A stretch of 64,000 nucleotides of DNA, from the NCBI GenBank assembly GCA_019750135.1, contig JAIEOV010000008.1:62001-126000 (forward strand), written 5' to 3'. Both the position numbers and the translations under genes were made by a program. This DNA comes from Reyranella sp. (GTDB lineage: Bacteria; Pseudomonadota; Alphaproteobacteria; Reyranellales; Reyranellaceae). Under the pieces are notes generated by a model that ran no database searches, had not been told where the DNA came from, and was given only the letters and a program-made list of their open reading frames with translations. Every line of letters begins with the position of its first letter. Within the stretch, counting starts at the first letter, position 1. Of the stretch, positions 44,400 through 54,811 are shown piece after piece.

Positions 44400-47341
44400 G
44401 CGTCTTCACCATCGCCATCGACCGTCGCTTCGCCGACGAGCTGGCGATCGGGGTGCTCGCGCAATATGGCGACGATCCGCTGGCGCTGGCCGACGTGCTG
44501 ATCCTGCTGCCGACCCGCCGCTCGGTGCGGGCGCTGCGCGAGGCCTTCCTGCGCGCCGCGAACGGCAAGCCCACGATCCTGCCGCGCATGGCGCCGCTGG
44601 GCGACGTCGATGAAAGCGAATGGGAGGTGGCGCCGGGCGACGGCAGCGCGCTCGCCCTGCCGCCCGCCATCGAGCCCGCCGAGCGCGACGCCTTGCTGGC
44701 GCAGCTGGTCGCGGCGTTCAGCGATGGCGAACAACCGATTGCCCAGTCTCCTGCGCAGGCCCTGCTGCTGGCGCGCGAGCTCGGCCGCCTGCTCGACGAG
44801 CTCGCCATAGAAGGCATCGCCTTCGAACGGCTGGAAGGGCTGGTCGACGGCAACTTCGCCAGCCACTGGCAACTGACCCTGAAGTTCCTCGCCATTGTCG
44901 GCGAGCATTGGCCGCAGATGCTGACCGAGCGCGGCCAGATCGACGCCATCGAACGGCGTACGCAGGCGATTCGCAGCCAGGCGGCACGGTGGCGCGAGAA
45001 CCCGCCCGACACGCCGGTGATCGCCGCCGGTTCGACCGGCTCGCAGCCGGCCACTCGTGACCTGCTGTCGGTCATCGCCGGCCTGCCTCAGGGCAAGCTC
45101 GTGCTGCCCGGGCTCGATCGCGACATGGATGGGCGGAGCTGGGCGGAACTCGACGAGACGCATCCGCAGTTCGGCCTGCGCGAGCTCCTGAAGGCGCTGG
45201 ATCGCGAACGGCACGACATCGCGGATTGGCCGGGCAGCGCCGGCTCCGCGCGACATCTCCTGATCACCGAGCTGATGCGACCGGCGGAGACCAGCGAAGA
45301 GTGGTCGCGGCCGCATCCATCGTCGCTCGAGCACGTGACGCGCGCCGACTGCGCGACGCCGCATCAGGAAGCGCTGGTCATCGCCCTGGCCTTGCGTCGG
45401 ACATTGGAAGACCAGGGCAGCACCGCCGCGCTGGTCACGCCCGACCGCGATCTCGCCCGTCGCGTCACGGCCGAGCTGCGCCGCTGGAACATCGACATCG
45501 ACGACTCCGCCGGCACGCCGCTGCGCGACACGCCGCCGGCCGGCCTCCTGCAGGCGCTGGTCGCGGCGATCGACGAAGGCTTCGCGCCGGTGGCGCTGCT
45601 CGCCCTGCTGAAGCATCCGATGGTCACCCTGGGCGATGATCGTGCGGCATTGCTGGCCACGGCGCGGCGACTCGATCGCAAATGCCTGCGTGGCCTCAAG
45701 CCGATGCCGGGCATGGCCGCGATCCGCGCGCGCATCGAGGACGCCAAGTTCGGTAACCCTGCCGACCAGCATGCCGTCCTGGATCTGGTCGACCGGCTGG
45801 ACGCCGCAACCGCCTCGCTCGCCCAGCTGATGCAGGACGGTGCGCCGCCGGACGCGCTGATCGACGGCACCATCGCCGCCGCCGAGGCCCTCGCGGCGGC
45901 CGACATGCTGTGGTCCGGCGAGGCAGGCGCGGCCCTGGCGGATGCGTTGGCCCGCTTGCGCGCCGCCTGGACCGGCAAGGAGGCGATCGCGGGCGGGGAG
46001 TGGCCTGCCCTGCTCGCCGTCATGCTCGAGCCGGAGGCCGTCCGGCCCGCCTTCGGCCGGCATCCACGGCTGGCCATCTGGGGACCGTTGGAAGCGCGCC
46101 TGCAGCGCGCGGACCTGCTGGTGCTGGGCGGACTGAACGAGGGCACCTGGCCGCCGGCAGTCGAGACCGGCCCCTGGCTCAACCGCCCGATGCGCGCCGC
46201 GCTCGGCCTGCCGCAACCCGAGCGGCGCATCGGCCTGTCGGCGCACGACTTCGCCGAAGCGCTCGGGGCGGAGCGCGTGCTGCTGACACGTGCCGAACGC
46301 GAAGGCGGCGCACCCACCGTGCCCTCGCGCTGGCTGGCGCGCCTCGACGCCCTGTTCGGCTATGAGCCCGGCGGCACCGAGGCTCCGCCCGAATACATCC
46401 AGCGCGGTCGGCGCAGCTACCTTGCCTGGGTCGACGAGATCGACCGGCCGGCCAAAGGCTACAGGCCGGGACGACGCCCGGAACCACGCCCCCCCGTCGA
46501 GGCGCGACCGAAGCGCCTGTCGGTTTCCAGCATCGAGCAATGGCGACGTGATCCCTACGGCCTCTACGCGCGCCGTATCCTGGACCTGGCGGCGCTCGAT
46601 CCGTTGGAAGCCCCACTGGGCGCCGCTGATCGCGGCAACGCGCTGCACGAGGCGCTCGACGAATTCCTGCGCGATCATCCTTCGGGCCTGCTGCCGCCCG
46701 GAGCGATCGCCGAGTTCGAGGCGCTGGGCGAGCGCCGTCTCGGCGCACTGCTAACCGCGCCAGCCGAGCGCGCCTTCTGGTGGCCGCGCTTTCAGCGCCT
46801 GGCGCGCTGGTTCGTCGCCACCGAGAACGAACGCCGGCGCGGCGGCGCCAAGCTGCTCGCCAGCGAGACCAAGGGCGCCTTGACCGTCGGGCCGCGCCAC
46901 CGGCCGCTCACGATCGAGGCACGTGCCGACCGAGTCGACGAGGTCGAACACGGCACCTGGGAGATCATCGACTACAAGACCGGCCGCATACCGACCAAGG
47001 ACGAGCTCGATGCGCTGTTCGCGCCACAGCTTCTGCTCGAAGCCGCGATGGCCGAGCGCGGCGGCTTCGAGAAGGTTTCGGGCAAGGCCAAGACCGTGCG
47101 CCTGTCCTATTGGCAGGCCAATGGGCTGGGCGATGGCGGCAAGGTGAGCGAGATCAAGGCGACCGACGAGCTGGTGCCGGCAATGCTGGACCTGGTCGAG
47201 AAGATGGCCGAGCATTTCGCGCAGCCCGGCACGCCCTACACGGCCCTGCCCTGGCCTGCCTACATCCCGCACTTCAACGACTACGCCCATCTCGAACGCG
47301 CCGCTGAATGGTCGACGATGGGCAAGGATGACGAGGAATGA
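44396..47341 (+). CDS. addB: double-strand break repair protein AddB
   Basis: The 981-residue AddB subunit of the AddAB helicase-nuclease begins with LADVLILLPTRRSVRALREAF, a degenerate helicase-like strand. It contains LLVLGGLNEGTWPPAVETGPWLNRPMR and ends with a PD-(D/E)xK nuclease region: KRLSVSSIEQWRRDPYGLYARRIL and WEIIDYKTGRIP. The Walker A lysine of AddA is lacking, as normal for AddB. The ATG at 44396 overlaps the murU stop, and its own stop overlaps addA. Confidence 0.93.
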   Translation: MSVFTIAIDRRFADELAIGVLAQYGDDPLALADVLILLPTRRSVRALREAFLRAANGKPTILPRMAPLGDVDESEWEVAPGDGSALALPPAIEPAERDALLAQLVAAFSDGEQPIAQSPAQALLLARELGRLLDELAIEGIAFERLEGLVDGNFASHWQLTLKFLAIVGEHWPQMLTERGQIDAIERRTQAIRSQAARWRENPPDTPVIAAGSTGSQPATRDLLSVIAGLPQGKLVLPGLDRDMDGRSWAELDETHPQFGLRELLKALDRERHDIADWPGSAGSARHLLITELMRPAETSEEWSRPHPSSLEHVTRADCATPHQEALVIALALRRTLEDQGSTAALVTPDRDLARRVTAELRRWNIDIDDSAGTPLRDTPPAGLLQALVAAIDEGFAPVALLALLKHPMVTLGDDRAALLATARRLDRKCLRGLKPMPGMAAIRARIEDAKFGNPADQHAVLDLVDRLDAATASLAQLMQDGAPPDALIDGTIAAAEALAAADMLWSGEAGAALADALARLRAAWTGKEAIAGGEWPALLAVMLEPEAVRPAFGRHPRLAIWGPLEARLQRADLLVLGGLNEGTWPPAVETGPWLNRPMRAALGLPQPERRIGLSAHDFAEALGAERVLLTRAEREGGAPTVPSRWLARLDALFGYEPGGTEAPPEYIQRGRRSYLAWVDEIDRPAKGYRPGRRPEPRPPVEARPKRLSVSSIEQWRRDPYGLYARRILDLAALDPLEAPLGAADRGNALHEALDEFLRDHPSGLLPPGAIAEFEALGERRLGALLTAPAERAFWWPRFQRLARWFVATENERRRGGAKLLASETKGALTVGPRHRPLTIEARADRVDEVEHGTWEIIDYKTGRIPTKDELDALFAPQLLLEAAMAERGGFEKVSGKAKTVRLSYWQANGLGDGGKVSEIKATDELVPAMLDLVEKMAEHFAQPGTPYTALPWPAYIPHFNDYAHLERAAEWSTMGKDDEE

Positions 47342-50300
47342 GTCTCCTCGATCCCCTGGCGCAGGCGACGAAGGACCAGCGGCTCGCCACCGCCCCCGAC
47401 CAATCGGCCTGGGTCGAGGCCAATGCCGGCACCGGCAAGACCAAGGTGCTGACCGATCGCGTCACGCGCCTGCTGCTCGACCGCGTGAAGCCCGAACGCA
47501 TCCTTTGCCTCACCTTCACCAAGGCGGCGGCCGCCGAGATGCGCAACCGGCTGGCCGCCCAGCTCGGCCGCTGGACGATGTCCGACGACGCCGGGCTCGA
47601 CGAGGCCATCGAGAAGCTGATCGACCGCAAGCCCGAGCCCGACGAGCGCATCGTCGCCCGGCGCCTGTTCGCGCGCGTGCTCGACGCACCGGGCGGCATC
47701 AACATCCTGACCATCCACGCCTTCTGCCAGGCGTTGCTCAAGCGCTTCCCGCTCGAAGCCGGTGTCGCGCCGGGCTTCGAGGTGCTGGACGAGACCGAGG
47801 CGCAGGCGCTGCTGCGCCACGCCCAGGACGAGCAGATGGAAGCCCTGGCCGCCAACGAGGCGCCGCAGGCGCTGGTCGATGCGCTGGCCTCCGTGGCCGG
47901 GCGCATCTCGATCGCCGAGTACGCCGAGCTGATGACGAAGCTTTTGGGCGACCGCGCCTGGCTGCTGTCGCGCATCGGCAACGAGGCCGGGCTGCAGCGC
48001 GTGCGAGCCGAGCTTGCCACGGAGATGGGCTGCTCGCCCGACGATACAGCGGACAAGCTCAAGGTCGACGCCTGCCGGGAAACGGCCTTTGACGCCACGG
48101 ACCTGCGCAACGCCGCCGCGGCGCTGCGCAAGGGCGGCAAGAAGGACGTCGAGCGGGCCGACCTGATCAGCGAATGGCTCGCCGCTGGCGAGGGGCGGCC
48201 GTCCCTGCTGGCGCGTTACCGCGAGGCCTTCTTCACCGACAAGGGCGAGATCCTGAAGCGACTGGCGACCAAGGCCGCCATCCAGGCCATGCCGGACATC
48301 GAAGAGGTGCTCGAGCGCGAGGCCGTGCGAGTCGGGCTGGCGCTCGACCGCATCAATGGCGCGGCGCTGGTCGAGTGCACGGTGGCGCTGCTGCGACTCG
48401 GTCTCGACCTCGCCGGCCGCTACGCTGGCGCCAAGCGGCGCCGGGCAGCCCTCGACTACGACGACCTGATCGTCGCCACGCGCCGCCTGCTGGAAAGTGA
48501 GGAGAGTGCCGCATGGGTGCTCTACAAGCTCGACGGCGGCCTCGACCACGTGCTGGTCGACGAGGCGCAGGACACCAATCCCGACCAGTGGGAAGTGATC
48601 CGACGCCTGACTGAGGAATTTTTCGTCGGCCAGGGCGCGGTCGAGCGCAGCCGGACCGTGTTCGCGGTGGGCGACATCAAGCAGTCGATCTTCGGCTTCC
48701 AGCGGGCCGACCCGCGCAAGCTCAAGGAGATGCGCGAATGGTTCGCCGGCCGCATCAAGCTCGCCGAGCAGAAGTTCCAGCCGGTCGATCTCAACGTCTC
48801 CTTCCGCTCGACACCCGCCGTGCTCGATGCGGTCGACTGGGTGTTCGAGCAGGACGCGGCGGCGCACGGCGTCGATGAGCCTGGCAACGTCTACCACCTG
48901 CCCAGCCGCAAGGACGAACCCGGCCGCGTCGAACTGTGGCCGCTGGTCAGCGCCTCGGAGGACGAGGTCGACCCGACAGACGTCATCGGGCCGAAGGGCT
49001 CGGCGCTGCCGCCGCATCAGCGACTGGCGCGGCTGATTGCGGTGCATGCCAAGAGCCTGATCGGCACGGAGCGGCGCGCCCGCGACGGCGAGCTGCTTCA
49101 TGCCGGCCACTTCATGGTGCTGGTGCGTCGGCGCAACGAGTTCGTCAACGCGCTGGTGCGTGAGCTGAAGCGGGAGGGCGTCGAGGTCGCAGGCGTCGAC
49201 CGGCTGAACCTCGGCGAGGAACTGGCGATCCAGGACCTGCTGGCCATGGCGCGCTTCGTCCTGCTGCCGCAGGACGATCTCAACCTCGCGGCCCTGCTGA
49301 AGTCGCCGCTGATCGGGCTCAGCGAGGACGAGCTCTTCACCCTGGCGTGGAACCGGCCAGGCCATCTGTGGCGCGCCTTGCGCGAGCGCTCGGGGGAACT
49401 CTCCTATGCCACTGCCTACCGGCGGCTTTCCGATTGGCTGCGTCGCGCCGACTACGTAACGCCGTTCGATTTCTTCGCCACCGCGCTCGGCCCCGAAGGA
49501 GACCGCGTCCGCCTGCTCGAGCGGCTCGGTCACGAGGCTGCCGATCCGATCGACGAGCTGCTGGCGCGCGCCCTGCAATACCAGCAGAGCGAAGGCCATT
49601 CCCTGCAAGGCTTCCTGCGCTGGTTCGAGGCGGGCGGCGGCGAGATCAAGCGCGACCTCGACCAGAACCGCCGCCGCGAGGTGCGCATCCTGACGGTGCA
49701 TGCCGCCAAGGGACTGCAGGCGCCGATCGTCTACCTGCCCGACACCACGCGCGTGCCGCGCGATGTCGAGCGGCTGCTGGCCGGCGGCAACGGCGAAACG
49801 CGGCTCTGGGTGCCGCGTGCCGACGACGCCAACGAGGCCGCCCGCCTGTGGCGCGGCGAGGTGCGCGACCGCGCGTTGCAGGAGCAGAATCGCCTGCTCT
49901 ACGTCGCCATGACCCGCGCCGAGGACCGGCTCTATGTCGGCGGCTGGTACGGCGCGCGCAAGCCCGATCGCGGTTGCTGGTACGAGCGCATCGAGGCCGG
50001 GCTGCGCGCCAGCAGCGACGCCGAGATTTCTACCGATAGTGCCCAGCCGCGCAGCCGGGCCGAGCCGCGCGCGTTCGACTTCACCCAGCCGTCGCTGCTG
50101 GGCGCCAACGGCTGGGAAGGCGACGGCTATGAGCTCACGAATGCGGGCACGATCGGCGTGTCCAAGCAGGCGGAGCTGGCTTTGGAGGCGGCGGAACCGC
50201 TGCCGCCCTGGAGTCGCAGGGCTGCTCCCGCCGAACCCGATCCGCCGACGCCGCTTGCACCTTCACAGCCGTTGCCCGACGAAGCGCTGGCGGGGCCGCG

Positions 50301-50853
50301 CGCCTTCAGCCCGTTGACGTCGGGCGATCCGCGGCGCTGGAAACGCGGTCAGCTTCTGCACGAGCTGCTGCGGCACCTGCCGTCGATCGCACCGGCCGAG
50401 CGCCAGGAGGCAGCGCGACATTTCCTTGCACAACCGGCCCACGGGTTGAGCGAAGAGGAGTTCGCGGCCTGGGGCGGCGAAGCGTTGGCCGTCACCGAGG
50501 CGTCGGCGCACGCCGCCTTGTTCGCCGAAAGCTCGCGCGCCGAGGTGCCGTTGATCGGCACGGTGCGGACCCGGCGCGGCACCTTCACGGTGAGCGGCCA
50601 GGTTGATCGCCTGGCCGTGTCCGAGCACGAGGTGCTGATCGTCGACTACAAGACCAACCGGCCGCCGCCCGAGGCCGCGGCGGAGGTGGCGCTGGCCTAC
50701 CGCCGCCAGCTGGCGCTCTACCGGGCGTTGCTGGCTGAGATCTATCCCGGCCGCACGGTGCGGGCCTTTCTCCTGTGGACGGCGGTGCCGTTGCTCATGG
50801 AAATCGATGCAAAAACCTTAGACGAATCAATGCCATACGCGGCCGCATCTTGA
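47338..50853 (+). CDS. addA: double-strand break repair helicase AddA
   Basis: The 1171-residue UvrD-like helicase/nuclease has Walker A EANAGTGKTKVLTDRV near residue 27, motif Ia CLTFTKAAAAEM, motif II DHVLVDEAQDTNPDQWEVI, motif III AVGDIKQSIFGFQ and motifs V-VI ILTVHAAKGLQAPIVYLP with LLYVAMTRAEDRLYVGG. The C-terminal nuclease has VLIVDYKTNRPPP. It processes DNA ends for RecA loading together with AddB. trxA follows, as in most alphaproteobacteria. Confidence 0.95.
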   Translation: MSLLDPLAQATKDQRLATAPDQSAWVEANAGTGKTKVLTDRVTRLLLDRVKPERILCLTFTKAAAAEMRNRLAAQLGRWTMSDDAGLDEAIEKLIDRKPEPDERIVARRLFARVLDAPGGINILTIHAFCQALLKRFPLEAGVAPGFEVLDETEAQALLRHAQDEQMEALAANEAPQALVDALASVAGRISIAEYAELMTKLLGDRAWLLSRIGNEAGLQRVRAELATEMGCSPDDTADKLKVDACRETAFDATDLRNAAAALRKGGKKDVERADLISEWLAAGEGRPSLLARYREAFFTDKGEILKRLATKAAIQAMPDIEEVLEREAVRVGLALDRINGAALVECTVALLRLGLDLAGRYAGAKRRRAALDYDDLIVATRRLLESEESAAWVLYKLDGGLDHVLVDEAQDTNPDQWEVIRRLTEEFFVGQGAVERSRTVFAVGDIKQSIFGFQRADPRKLKEMREWFAGRIKLAEQKFQPVDLNVSFRSTPAVLDAVDWVFEQDAAAHGVDEPGNVYHLPSRKDEPGRVELWPLVSASEDEVDPTDVIGPKGSALPPHQRLARLIAVHAKSLIGTERRARDGELLHAGHFMVLVRRRNEFVNALVRELKREGVEVAGVDRLNLGEELAIQDLLAMARFVLLPQDDLNLAALLKSPLIGLSEDELFTLAWNRPGHLWRALRERSGELSYATAYRRLSDWLRRADYVTPFDFFATALGPEGDRVRLLERLGHEAADPIDELLARALQYQQSEGHSLQGFLRWFEAGGGEIKRDLDQNRRREVRILTVHAAKGLQAPIVYLPDTTRVPRDVERLLAGGNGETRLWVPRADDANEAARLWRGEVRDRALQEQNRLLYVAMTRAEDRLYVGGWYGARKPDRGCWYERIEAGLRASSDAEISTDSAQPRSRAEPRAFDFTQPSLLGANGWEGDGYELTNAGTIGVSKQAELALEAAEPLPPWSRRAAPAEPDPPTPLAPSQPLPDEALAGPRAFSPLTSGDPRRWKRGQLLHELLRHLPSIAPAERQEAARHFLAQPAHGLSEEEFAAWGGEALAVTEASAHAALFAESSRAEVPLIGTVRTRRGTFTVSGQVDRLAVSEHEVLIVDYKTNRPPPEAAAEVALAYRRQLALYRALLAEIYPGRTVRAFLLWTAVPLLMEIDAKTLDESMPYAAAS

Positions 50854-50937
50854 CTCGCCCGGTGCGCGTTCCTAGCTTTGGGCCCAAGGGCGGCGCCGGT
50901 CCATCGACCGGCCTGTAGTGTTTTTGGGAGAACCCAT

Positions 50938-51258
50938 ATGACCGTCAAAGCGACCGATACCTCCTTCGAGCAGGAAGTCCTGAAGTCCGACACGCCCGTC
51001 CTGGTCGACTTCTGGGCCGAATGGTGCGGCCCGTGCCGCATGATCGGCCCCTCGCTCGAGGACATTGCCAAGGAGATGGATGGCAAGCTCAAGGTGGTGA
51101 AGGTCAACATCGACGAGAACCCGACGACGCCGTCGCGTTACAACGTCCGTTCGATCCCCACCCTGCTGCTGTTCAAGAACGGCCAGGTTGCCGCCACCAA
51201 GATCGGCGCCGAGCCGAAGCAGAAGCTGGTGAGCTGGATCAACACCGTCGTCAGCTAG
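50938..51258 (+). CDS. trxA: thioredoxin
   Basis: The 106-residue classic thioredoxin has active site [14 protein letters not shown], buried D28-equivalent in VLVDFWAEW and cis-proline segment [14 protein letters not shown]. It is a general cytoplasmic disulfide reductant. The ATG at 50938 has GGGAG upstream, and an 84-bp gap after addA could hold its own promoter. It converges on folC, with 10 bp between stops. Confidence 0.96.
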   Translation: MTVKATDTSFEQEVLKSDTPVLVDFWAEWCGPCRMIGPSLEDIAKEMDGKLKVVKVNIDENPTTPSRYNVRSIPTLLLFKNGQVAATKIGAEPKQKLVSWINTVVS

Positions 51259-51268
51259 GCACGGGCGC

Positions 51269-52558
51269 TCAACCGTTGCGGGCCAGCACCGTGCCCGCGA
51301 GGTAGAGCGAGCCGCAGATCAGGATGCGCATCGGCGCGGGCTGGGTAGCCAGAAGGTCTTCCAGCGCCGCGCCGACGTCGTTTGCGGGCAGGCAATCCAG
51401 GCCGACCTCGGCAGCACGCACGCAGGCTTCCTGCGGCGTGTAGGCGGCATGGCCCTCGATCGGCACGGCGCGCGCGGTCTGCGCGTAGCGACCCAAGGGC
51501 CGCAGGAAGCCTGAGGCGTCCTTGGTCGTGAGCATGCCAAAGATCAAGTAGAGCGGCAGGGCAGCCGGCTCCTTGGTCCATTCGGCGGCCTGGCGCGCCA
51601 GCACGATGCCGCAATCCTCGTTGTGGCCGCCGTCGAGCCACAGCTCGCTGGCTGGTGGCATGGCATCGACCAAGGGGCCGCGCGAGAGCTTCTGCAACCG
51701 CGCCGGCCAGTCGACCGACGCCAGGCCCTTGCGGATCGCGGCATCGTCGATGCGGAACTGCGCGGCGCGCAAGCGCTCGATGCAGGCAACCGCCGTGGCG
51801 GCATTGTCGATCTGATGGGCACCGACCAGGGCCGGCGCCGGCAGGTCCATGCCTAAAAGGTCGCTGTCATAGCGAAAGCCGTTGGCGGTCGGCCTGACCT
51901 GCCATTCGCGGCCCATGCGAAACAACGGAGCGGTGAGCTCGGCGGCCCGGGCAGCGATCACGCCTGCGCTCGCCTCGCGCTGGCGGCCGATCACGGCCGG
52001 CACGGCGCGCTTCAGGATGCCCGCTTTCTCGGCGGCGATCTTCTCCAGCGTGTCGCCGAGGAAGCTGGTGTGGTCGTAGCCGATCGGCGTAATGGCCGAG
52101 AGTGCCGGATTGACCACATTGGTCGTGTCGTTGCGCCCGCCCATGCCGACCTCGAGCACGGCAAGATCGGCTGGCACACGCGCGAAAGCGAGGAACGCCG
52201 ACACGGTCGTGATCTCGAAGAAGGTGATCGGCTGCTCGTTGTTGGCCTGCTCGGCCTCGGTCAGCACGTCTTCCAGCATGTCGTCGCTGATCAGATCGCC
52301 GGCGACGCGGATGCGCTCGTTGAAGCGCACCAGGTGCGGCGAGGTGTAGACATGGACCCGATAGCCCGCCGCCTCGGCCATGGCGCGCAAATAGGCGACC
52401 AGCGAGCCCTTGCCGTTGGTGCCGGCGACATGAACGACCGGCGGCAACTTGAGATGCGGTGAGCCGACGTCGGCCAGCAGCCGCTCGATGCGCCCAAGCT
52501 CGAGGTCGATGAGCTTGGGATGCAGCCGCATGAGGCGGTCGAGAATCGCATCGGTCAT
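51269..52558 (-). CDS. folC: bifunctional dihydrofolate/folylpolyglutamate synthase
   Basis: This is a 429-residue Mur-ligase-type enzyme. VVHVAGTNGKGSLVAYLRAM is the ATP loop, VYTSPHLVRFNERIRV the substrate segment, VLEVGMGGRNDTTNVVNPAL and GYDHTSFLGDTLEKIAAEKAG follow, and ELWLDGGHNEDCG marks the C-terminal domain. It adds glutamate to dihydropteroate and folates. It lies 18 bp after accD on the minus strand, the usual accD-folC order. Confidence 0.95.
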   Translation of the reverse strand: MTDAILDRLMRLHPKLIDLELGRIERLLADVGSPHLKLPPVVHVAGTNGKGSLVAYLRAMAEAAGYRVHVYTSPHLVRFNERIRVAGDLISDDMLEDVLTEAEQANNEQPITFFEITTVSAFLAFARVPADLAVLEVGMGGRNDTTNVVNPALSAITPIGYDHTSFLGDTLEKIAAEKAGILKRAVPAVIGRQREASAGVIAARAAELTAPLFRMGREWQVRPTANGFRYDSDLLGMDLPAPALVGAHQIDNAATAVACIERLRAAQFRIDDAAIRKGLASVDWPARLQKLSRGPLVDAMPPASELWLDGGHNEDCGIVLARQAAEWTKEPAALPLYLIFGMLTTKDASGFLRPLGRYAQTARAVPIEGHAAYTPQEACVRAAEVGLDCLPANDVGAALEDLLATQPAPMRILICGSLYLAGTVLARNG

Positions 52559-52576
52559 TTGACGTGACCTTGGGCG

Positions 52577-53464
52577 TCAGCGGCCCGCGACAGCCAGGCT
52601 GCGGCTCTCGGCAACCGGCTCCATCAGCAGCGACACCAGGCGGATCAGGGTTTCCCTGAGCTTGTGGCGGTGCACGACGGCATCGACCATGCCGTGCTCC
52701 AGCAGGTATTCGGCGCGCTGGAAGCCCTGCGGCAGCTCCTGGCGGATCGTGTCCTGGATGACGCGCGGGCCGGCGAAGCCGATCAGGGCGTCGGGCTCGG
52801 CGATGTGCACGTCGCCCAGCATGGCGAACGAGGCCGACACGCCGCCGGTCGTCGGATCAGTCAGCACGACGATGTAGGGCAGGCCCGCTTCCTTGACCTT
52901 GCGCACGGCGATGGTGGTGCGCGTGAGCTGCATCAGCGACAGGATGCCTTCCTGCATGCGCGCCCCACCCGAGGCGGAGAAGGCGATCAGCGGCGCCCGG
53001 CGGGCGATGGCGAGATCGGCCGCCATCACCAGACCCTCGCCGACCGCGGTGCCCATCGAGCCGCCCATGAAATCGAAGTCGAGCAGCGCCATCACGGTGG
53101 CGCGGCCGCCCATTGTGCCGCTGGCCACGACCAGGGCGTCGCTGCGGCCATCGGACTTGGCCTGCGCCTCCTTGAGCTTGGCGTCGTAGCGCTTGGTGTC
53201 GCGGAACTTCAACGGATCGACCGGCACGCGCGGCAGCGGATGCAGCTCGTATTTGCCCTCGTCGAACAGGTGCGGCAGCCGCTTCAGCGGCCGGATGCGC
53301 ATGTGGTGGCCGCAGTGGGTACAGACCTCCTGGTTGGCCTCCCAGTCGCGCATGAACAGCATCTGCTCGCACTTGGGACACTTCAGCCAGAGATTGTCCG
53401 GCGTCTCCTTGCGCGAGATCAGGGCCTTGAGCTTGGGTCGGACGAAGTTCGTCAGCCAGTTCAT
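52577..53464 (-). CDS. accD: acetyl-CoA carboxylase carboxyltransferase subunit beta
   Basis: The 295 residues start with a zinc ribbon: LKCPKCEQMLFMRDWEANQ followed by VCTHCGHHMRI. The crotonase-fold core includes GSMGTAVGEGLVMAADLAI, FSASGGARMQEGILSLMQL and VLTDPTTGGVSASFAMLGD. It forms the carboxyltransferase with AccA for fatty-acid synthesis. In most alphaproteobacteria accD directly follows trpA; here about 4.7 kb of other genes separate them. Confidence 0.96.
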   Translation of the reverse strand: MNWLTNFVRPKLKALISRKETPDNLWLKCPKCEQMLFMRDWEANQEVCTHCGHHMRIRPLKRLPHLFDEGKYELHPLPRVPVDPLKFRDTKRYDAKLKEAQAKSDGRSDALVVASGTMGGRATVMALLDFDFMGGSMGTAVGEGLVMAADLAIARRAPLIAFSASGGARMQEGILSLMQLTRTTIAVRKVKEAGLPYIVVLTDPTTGGVSASFAMLGDVHIAEPDALIGFAGPRVIQDTIRQELPQGFQRAEYLLEHGMVDAVVHRHKLRETLIRLVSLLMEPVAESRSLAVAGR

Positions 53465-53522
53465 GGCGGCGGTATCGCACGAACCGCCGCCCCGGCCAAG
53501 GCGGCCCCTTCGGCGCCCAACG

Positions 53523-54734
53523 TCACCGCCAGAACTGCCCGAACGGCGCGGTTATTTCCTGGGGTTTCTTCACTTGGCAGAACAGTTTCCGCGCCTGGTA
53601 GTCAGCGCACAACGCCTGCGCCGTGGCCGGCTCGAGATCGGCGATGATGGCGGCCTGCTTGGTCACCTTGTTGGAGCTGACCGGCAGAATCCATTCCTTG
53701 CCCAGCCGCGTGAAGCCCAGGCGCGCGATGTCCGACTGCCCGACATCGTAGGCGTGCCGCGCCGAGCGCCAGTCGGGATAGGTGCCGAGCCAGGCCGCGT
53801 CGCCCGGCATGTCGTAGCGGATGGTGCCGCACTCGCTCTGGTCGAGCACCGTCGCAGGGCCGCCCTGGCCGTTGCGGACCTGCCAGATCTTGGGCCGGTT
53901 GCCGCCGGTCTTCAGCGCAAAGGCCTCGTCGAGCAGCCGGACGATGAACTCATCGCGCAGGTCGGCGCGGCGGAAGCCGAAGACGACGGCAACCAGGCGA
54001 CGGCCGTCACGCACCGCGCTGCCCACGATGTTGAAGCCCGAGGCGCAGACGAAGCCGGTCTTCAGCCCGTCGGCATAGGGCGCATAGAGATCGAGAAATT
54101 TGATACCCGGTCCGACCTTCGTCTTGCCGAGGTAGAATTCCTGGGTGTGGAAGTAGCCGTAGTACTCGGGGAACTGCTTCACCAGGGCCATCGCCAGCAG
54201 CGCCATGTCGCGTGCCGTGGTGAGCTGGCCGGCATCGGGCAGGCCACTGGCATTGCGGAACTGGGTGGCGTTCATGCCGATGCGCGCCGCCGTTTCGGTC
54301 ATGCGCACGCCGAATTGAGCTTCCGTTCCGGAGATCAGCTCGGCGAAGCCGCTGGCCACGTCGTTGGCCGAGCGGGCGACCAGCGCCTGCAGCCCCTGCT
54401 CCACGGTGATGGCCTGGCCGGCGGCCAGGCCGAGCTTGGACGGCGGCTTGGCCCGCGCCACTTCCGACAGGGTCATGGGCGAGGCGAGCGTCAGCCGGCC
54501 GGCCTTCAATTCCTCGAAGACGATGTAGATCGTCATCATCTTGGTGAGCGAGGCCGGGTGCCAGAAGGCCCCGGCATTGCGATCCAGCAGGGTTTCGCCG
54601 GTGGCAACGTCGATCACCACGTAGGGGCCGGCCTGGACCGGGCCGGACGGCGAGGTCACCGCGGCGATCTGGGCACGCGCGGGAAGGGTGAGGCCGACCA
54701 GGGTGAGGATGCAAAGCAGTAAGCGTAATTTCAT
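53523..54734 (-). CDS. D-alanyl-D-alanine carboxypeptidase, S11 family
   Basis: The 403-residue secreted protein has signal MKLRLLLCILTLVGLTLPARAQ. The penicillin-binding motifs are S-x-x-K in WHPASLTKMMTIY, S-x-N in VARSANDVASG and K-T-G in ADGLKTGFVCASGFN. A C-terminal part of about 140 residues has DAAWLGTYPDWRSARHAYDV, resembling a SPOR-like fold. It trims peptidoglycan pentapeptides in the periplasm. The ATG at 54734 is chosen; ATG 54749 would add five residues. It is divergent from the MBL hydrolase gene. Confidence 0.92.
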   Translation of the reverse strand: MKLRLLLCILTLVGLTLPARAQIAAVTSPSGPVQAGPYVVIDVATGETLLDRNAGAFWHPASLTKMMTIYIVFEELKAGRLTLASPMTLSEVARAKPPSKLGLAAGQAITVEQGLQALVARSANDVASGFAELISGTEAQFGVRMTETAARIGMNATQFRNASGLPDAGQLTTARDMALLAMALVKQFPEYYGYFHTQEFYLGKTKVGPGIKFLDLYAPYADGLKTGFVCASGFNIVGSAVRDGRRLVAVVFGFRRADLRDEFIVRLLDEAFALKTGGNRPKIWQVRNGQGGPATVLDQSECGTIRYDMPGDAAWLGTYPDWRSARHAYDVGQSDIARLGFTRLGKEWILPVSSNKVTKQAAIIADLEPATAQALCADYQARKLFCQVKKPQEITAPFGQFWR

Positions 54735-54811
54735 TGCCCGCCGACGCATGAAGACTCCCCGACGCATCATACGCCCTTCCACGCGCCCGCGGGAGGCATT
54801 AGATCGGTGCA